18,999 nucleotides of DNA, from contig DFEQ01000003.1 in the NCBI GenBank assembly GCA_002368735.1, positions 26,650-45,648 on the forward strand, read 5' to 3'. The notes beneath the pieces were generated by a model. That model worked only from the letters and a program-made list of their open reading frames with translations. It ran no database searches and was not told the origin of the DNA. The position numbers and the translations under genes were made by a program. Each line of letters begins with the position of its first letter. Position 1 is the stretch's first letter. The stretch is from Christensenella sp. UBA3798. Its GTDB lineage: Bacteria; Bacillota; Clostridia; Christensenellales; CAG-1252. Shown in pieces: positions 15,578 to 18,999 of this stretch.

Positions 15578-16486
15578 TTACCTCCTCAGAAACGCGCCGA
15601 TCGCGCCGCTGTTCTTATTAAAATCAAAGATGTCCACGCCCTTGACGAAGGATGGTATCGGCAGGTGCGAGATCATCATATTCATCGACTCGGCAAGCCC
15701 CTGTAATAAGTCGTCCGAAAGCGCTTCGACGTTGCCTGTGATGTAGATCGCGGTGACGTTGACGCCCGAGCGGGACTCGAAGAAACGAATGACGCTGTTG
15801 ATATTGCTGGTCAATTCGCCGAGAAGATAGGTGTTGTCCGTCGTAGAGCCGACGTACAGGGTGCTGTTCTTGGAGAACTTGCGCTGTCCGTGGTCAAAGA
15901 CGTAGAGCGAGATGAAGCTGTCCTTGTAATCGAGGAGCACGAAGGTATCCTCCAACATGGCTCGATTGGTCTTATAGAACTTCTCCACGAGCTTACTGAT
16001 GGTATTGGGCGCGACGTCCAAAACGGTGGGACGCATGCCGAGCTCGGTAGCCGCGGTATGCAGGCTGTCGATGGCGTCGTTGGACACGTAGGTCACGGTG
16101 ATCCTCGCCCTCTTCTTCCCTTCCTCGTTCTTGAAGGTGCCTTCCACGATATAGTCGAGTGTATTGTTCGCCATCTTGCTGTCGCTGAATATCTCGTTGC
16201 CGACGATGAGCTTGACCTTGTCCTGCGACACGTCCGGCACCACCATCTCACGGAATATCACGCGCGGATTGTCGAGGACGTATATGAGGTCGGTCGTCTT
16301 GATAGCGCCCGCATTGATACATTCCTGCAAGACCTGCGAGAACGCCATAAGGTCCTTGATATTGCCGCTTTCCATCGCGCCAACCTTGGTCTCGATCTCA
16401 TAGCACTTGTTCACGACGATCGTTCCGCCGCTCTTCTTGCCGTCGATGATCTTTATCTTATCGTCTCCAATATTTACACAAAGCAT
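15578..16486 (-). CDS. pilM: PilM, actin-like pilus assembly ATPase
   Basis: This 302-residue cytoplasmic protein of the actin/FtsA fold would bind the PilN N-terminal tail and contact PilB and PilC. The phosphate-1 loop is VNIGDDKIKII (4-14), a variant of the family's GIDIG motif. The second phosphate-binding strand is around LLDYKDSFISLYVF (184-197), and the adenosine motif around IYITGNVEAL (247-256) has GN in place of the usual GG. Length is slightly below the usual 340-350 residues. These changes make ATP binding possible but not certain. The gene lies 14 bases after pilC, with a GGAGGG site, and is translationally linked to the PilN-like gene. Confidence 0.9.
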   Translation of the reverse strand: MLCVNIGDDKIKIIDGKKSGGTIVVNKCYEIETKVGAMESGNIKDLMAFSQVLQECINAGAIKTTDLIYVLDNPRVIFREMVVPDVSQDKVKLIVGNEIFSDSKMANNTLDYIVEGTFKNEEGKKRARITVTYVSNDAIDSLHTAATELGMRPTVLDVAPNTISKLVEKFYKTNRAMLEDTFVLLDYKDSFISLYVFDHGQRKFSKNSTLYVGSTTDNTYLLGELTSNINSVIRFFESRSGVNVTAIYITGNVEALSDDLLQGLAESMNMMISHLPIPSFVKGVDIFDFNKNSGAIGAFLRR

Positions 16487-16500
16487 ATCTATCCCTCCGT

Positions 16501-17688
16501 TTAACCGATGTTTTCGTAAGATGAGAACATCGGCAACAATATAGCCAAAATTATAAGCACGATGATGCCTGCCATCACGATGAGCATGATGGGCTCCAAT
16601 AGTCCGGTCAGCGCCTTGGTGGCGTTATCAGACTCCTCGTCGAAGTAATCCGCAACACGTATCAATACGTCGCCGAGAACGCCCGATTCTTCACCGACGA
16701 ATATCATGCTCGTCAGCATAGGGTCGAAGACGTCGATGCTCGCCATCGCCTTGGAGATGCTTTCGCCCTTCTTGACGCGGTAGATGGCGTCCTCCATCTT
16801 TTCCGAAACGTAGGCGTTATCCACGATGGCGGTACACATCTGCATCGCGTCGATGAGCTGGATGCCTCCCTCGTACAAGGTGGCGAGCGAACGAGCGAAA
16901 CGCGCGGTATATATCATCTTCATCAGTTTGCCCACTTTGGGGAAAGTGACCTTCCATTTATCCAACGTGTAACTGACCTTTTCGATACTCTTTATCATCG
17001 GGATGATGATGATCAGGAAGACCACGCCGATGATGATGAAGATGAAGTTATCCATAATGAAGTCGGACAGTCCGAGGAGCGCCTTGGTAAGCCCGGGAAG
17101 GCTATCCGGCGACATCGTAGAGGTCAACTTGGGAAGCACGACCGCCACCATCAAGATGACCACGGCGAGGGTGATTATCGCCAGCATCTTCGGGTAGCGC
17201 AGCGCGGCTTTGACGGCGTTTGCCGTCTTCATCTCCTTGGCAAAGTGATCCGCAAGCTTATTGAGCGTCGTATCGAGGTCACCGCTCATCTCGCCTGCCT
17301 TGACCATATTGAGCATCAAAGGAGGATACGCCTTGCCCTGCGCCGCGAGGGCGTCGGAGAGCGAGTTACCTTTCTGCACCATCTCGTATATCTTGCCGAT
17401 AGACTTCTTCAATACGCCTTCCTCGGTTTTTCCGAAGAGCATATCAAGGGCGGAGGCTAGGGGCAAGCCCGCCTTCAAGATAGCGCCGAGCTGGCTGCAA
17501 AAATTACTGACTTCTTTGAGGGGCAGCGCTTTGCTCCCCTCGGTGTCGGATGCCAGCTTCGTGAACTTGATGATGGTATTCCCCGCTTTTGTTACCAGCT
17601 GGCGGAGCTCCTCGTCGTTATTCGCGATCATTGTTCCCCGAATGGTCTTGCCATCCGGGGTCAAAGCTTGATAACTGTACTTCTGCAT
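16501..17688 (-). CDS. pilC: Pilus platform protein PilC (GspF family)
   Basis: This 395-residue polytopic inner-membrane protein forms the platform rotated by PilB during pilin insertion. Two T2SSF domains are visible (about 58-180 and 260-385), each with its glycine signature: AGEMSGDLDTTL at 131-142 and GEESGVLGDVL at 332-342. Membrane segments lie at about 168-190, 210-232 and 368-392. The N-terminal YSYQALTPDGKTIRGTM is typical of the family. Length and motifs are normal. It starts 12 bases after the leucine-rich repeat gene, with AGGAGG in the gap, so both are almost certainly on one transcript. Confidence 0.97.
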   Translation of the reverse strand: MQKYSYQALTPDGKTIRGTMIANNDEELRQLVTKAGNTIIKFTKLASDTEGSKALPLKEVSNFCSQLGAILKAGLPLASALDMLFGKTEEGVLKKSIGKIYEMVQKGNSLSDALAAQGKAYPPLMLNMVKAGEMSGDLDTTLNKLADHFAKEMKTANAVKAALRYPKMLAIITLAVVILMVAVVLPKLTSTMSPDSLPGLTKALLGLSDFIMDNFIFIIIGVVFLIIIIPMIKSIEKVSYTLDKWKVTFPKVGKLMKMIYTARFARSLATLYEGGIQLIDAMQMCTAIVDNAYVSEKMEDAIYRVKKGESISKAMASIDVFDPMLTSMIFVGEESGVLGDVLIRVADYFDEESDNATKALTGLLEPIMLIVMAGIIVLIILAILLPMFSSYENIG

Positions 17689-17700
17689 CTGAACCTCCTA

Positions 17701-18999
17701 TTAGATCGATTGGACCTTATGCGTAGACGCCATATCGTTGCCCGTCACCGTCACAGCCGCGGGAACGTTCTCCATGGTAAGGTCGGCATAGTTAGCAGTC
17801 ACATAGTCGCCGCTCGCCTCGTCCCGGTAAACGTAGGTGTAATTGTAGCCGTATACGACAGCCGGGAGCGTGGTGTCGTTGCCGTCCTTCAACTCACTCT
17901 CGCTTGCATAGATGCCCGTGATAAGCATCGTGCTATTGTAATAGAGCGGCAGGACGACGATATTATGGATATGGTCGGCGTGCAAGGAGCAGCCCTGGCT
18001 GGCGCCGCAGAACTTGCCATCGGCATTCACGATCAAGCATTCGGTCGGCGTGTACTCGACGAGATTGGTGCAGGTGATCGTGCCACTGACCGGGTAGTTC
18101 CTGACGTAGTAGGTCTTGGTGCTGTCGTAGCTACCCGTGCTGAGCACATACTTCTTGGACGCGGTGTCAAAGTAGTAGTACTTATTCGCCGCGTAGCTAT
18201 CCGAGGTCACGCTCGCGTCGGTGTAAGACACCGGCACGAAGACCGTCGTCGCGGCAAAGCTGCCCGTAATGCTGACTGCGCCCATGCAATCCAAAGTAGC
18301 GATCACGATGGTGCCGCCCGTAGTAAAGGCATCCTGCTCGAGAACAAGGTTCAGCGCGGAAATATAGACCTCCAAGAGACCCGTGCAGCCATTGAATGCG
18401 CCCTCGTCCACGGTCAACGCGGCAAGCCCCTGCAGCGACACCCTCCGGAGTCCCGTGCAGCCATTGAATGCGCCCTTGCCGATCTCGGTCAGACCGGTGG
18501 AGAACATGATGCCCATCGTCTTGCTATCGTTGTTCAAGCTGACGACGGAGGTACAATTCTCAAAGGCGTAGTCTCCTATCTTGGGAGCGCCGAAGGACGC
18601 GGTGGATATCTTCGTGCCGCGGAAGGCGCCATAGCCTATCTCGGTAATGAAGGACAGATCGCCTGCGATCGCATTGGCATTTTCGGGGTACTTGATAGCC
18701 ACGTAATTGCCTTGCTTCGTATCCTTGGTGTAGAGAACGCCCTTCCCGCTCACGCCGAAGTACGGATTCGAAACGTCGCCGCCGCCGTAAGCGATAGTCG
18801 CAAGCTTCACGGTATTATGGAGCGAGCCGTTATCAGCGGAGTCGTCCGCATAGAAGGTCTTCATCTTGCTACCAAAGGTGAAGCTCGTGATGGTACTGCC
18901 GCTAAACGCCGCCTTACCGACCGAGTCAACGTCTTTCAAGACGACGTCACCCTTACCGTACTTGTCGAGGATGGTCGCATTCCTATAGGCGTAGTCGCC
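17701..18999 (-). CDS. BspA-type leucine-rich repeat surface protein, N-terminus missing
   Basis: The frame stays open to the window edge, so the gene is partial and the 432 residues seen are its C-terminal part. LRR_5/BspA units are clear: repeated IG-x-GAF-x-GCTGL and IGDYAF-x-NCTSVVSL motifs, plus a GVLYTKD-type strand common in these proteins (residues about 1-240). A Tyr-rich region follows (about 250-300, with YYYFDTASKKYVLSTGSY), then a Cys-containing domain of about 130 residues with GKFCGASQGCSLHADH. No LPxTG motif, C-terminal membrane helix or cell-wall-binding repeat is present. Such proteins usually bind host or matrix ligands. Being 12 bases upstream of pilC, it may be displayed by or anchored to the pilus, perhaps through an N-terminal pilin stem outside the window, which is inference. 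Confidence 0.88.
   Translation of the reverse strand, partial: GDYAYRNATILDKYGKGDVVLKDVDSVGKAAFSGSTITSFTFGSKMKTFYADDSADNGSLHNTVKLATIAYGGGDVSNPYFGVSGKGVLYTKDTKQGNYVAIKYPENANAIAGDLSFITEIGYGAFRGTKISTASFGAPKIGDYAFENCTSVVSLNNDSKTMGIMFSTGLTEIGKGAFNGCTGLRRVSLQGLAALTVDEGAFNGCTGLLEVYISALNLVLEQDAFTTGGTIVIATLDCMGAVSITGSFAATTVFVPVSYTDASVTSDSYAANKYYYFDTASKKYVLSTGSYDSTKTYYVRNYPVSGTITCTNLVEYTPTECLIVNADGKFCGASQGCSLHADHIHNIVVLPLYYNSTMLITGIYASESELKDGNDTTLPAVVYGYNYTYVYRDEASGDYVTANYADLTMENVPAAVTVTGNDMASTHKVQSI
18380..18476 (-). repeat. Exact 25-base duplication in the LRR gene
   Basis: The same 25 bases occur at 18380-18404 and 18452-18476, exactly 72 bases (24 codons) apart, encoding the repeated GAFNGCTG core of two adjacent LRR units. 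Full nucleotide identity in a degenerate protein repeat suggests recent duplication or gene conversion. Confidence 0.85.

Noticed and set aside
14654..15706. 350-codon open frame on the plus strand
   Set aside because: It is antisense to the PilN-like and PilM genes, which have clear family features and ribosome binding sites. No recognisable domain is seen in it.
18937..18939. TTG at 18939 as start of the LRR protein
   Set aside because: The frame is open to the window edge, and the 20 upstream codons read GDYAYRNATI and so on, a normal LRR segment. The gene is simply cut by the window.

Overview
The window looks like the end of a contig from a monoderm, Clostridia-like bacterium (Bacillota). 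The reasons are strong AGGAGG-type ribosome binding sites at nearly every gene, a type IV pilus set with PilM, PilN and PilO but no secretin or PilP, and a BspA-type leucine-rich repeat protein. The genus cannot be fixed from the sequence. All nine supported genes are on the minus strand, so the biology reads from right to left. The first 15 bases are a pure G run that is probably a sequencing or assembly artefact.

Reading with transcription, the window opens inside a leucine-rich repeat protein (17701-18999, N-terminus missing). Twelve bases later comes the platform protein PilC (16501-17688), then PilM (15578-16486), a long PilN-like protein (14360-15574) and a PilO-like protein (13577-14344). 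After a 124-base gap with a perfect palindrome comes a 9.15-kb gene (4300-13452) for a 3050-residue pilin-like protein. It has a class III (prepilin) leader, lacks Glu at +5, and carries about 1800 or more residues of beta-helix-like and bactofilin-like repeats. Two conventional prepilins (3860-4297 and 3051-3857) and the prepilin peptidase PilD (2294-3049) follow with only 1-2 bases between genes.

Between pilD and pilB lies a 397-base non-coding region (1898-2293). It holds two different arrays of small hairpins, each with its own constant linker (AGTGAAGTT in one, GCGATAT in the other), separated by a short 7-base tandem repeat. One 13-base hairpin is identical in both arrays. Next to it is a very good sigma-A-type promoter for pilB (224-1897), the extension ATPase, which ends in a clear rho-independent terminator (137-183).

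Together these genes encode a nearly complete pilus assembly machine: motor (PilB), platform (PilC), cytoplasmic and membrane alignment complex (PilM/N/O), maturation peptidase (PilD), and a trio of minor pilins resembling GspK-I-J or PilX-V-W. A major pilin and the retraction ATPase PilT are not in the window. The leading hypothesis is that the giant pilin-like protein caps the pilus as a very long beta-solenoid tip or surface fibre, with the leucine-rich repeat protein as a second surface-exposed partner. The intergenic hairpin arrays are a second, independent item of interest.
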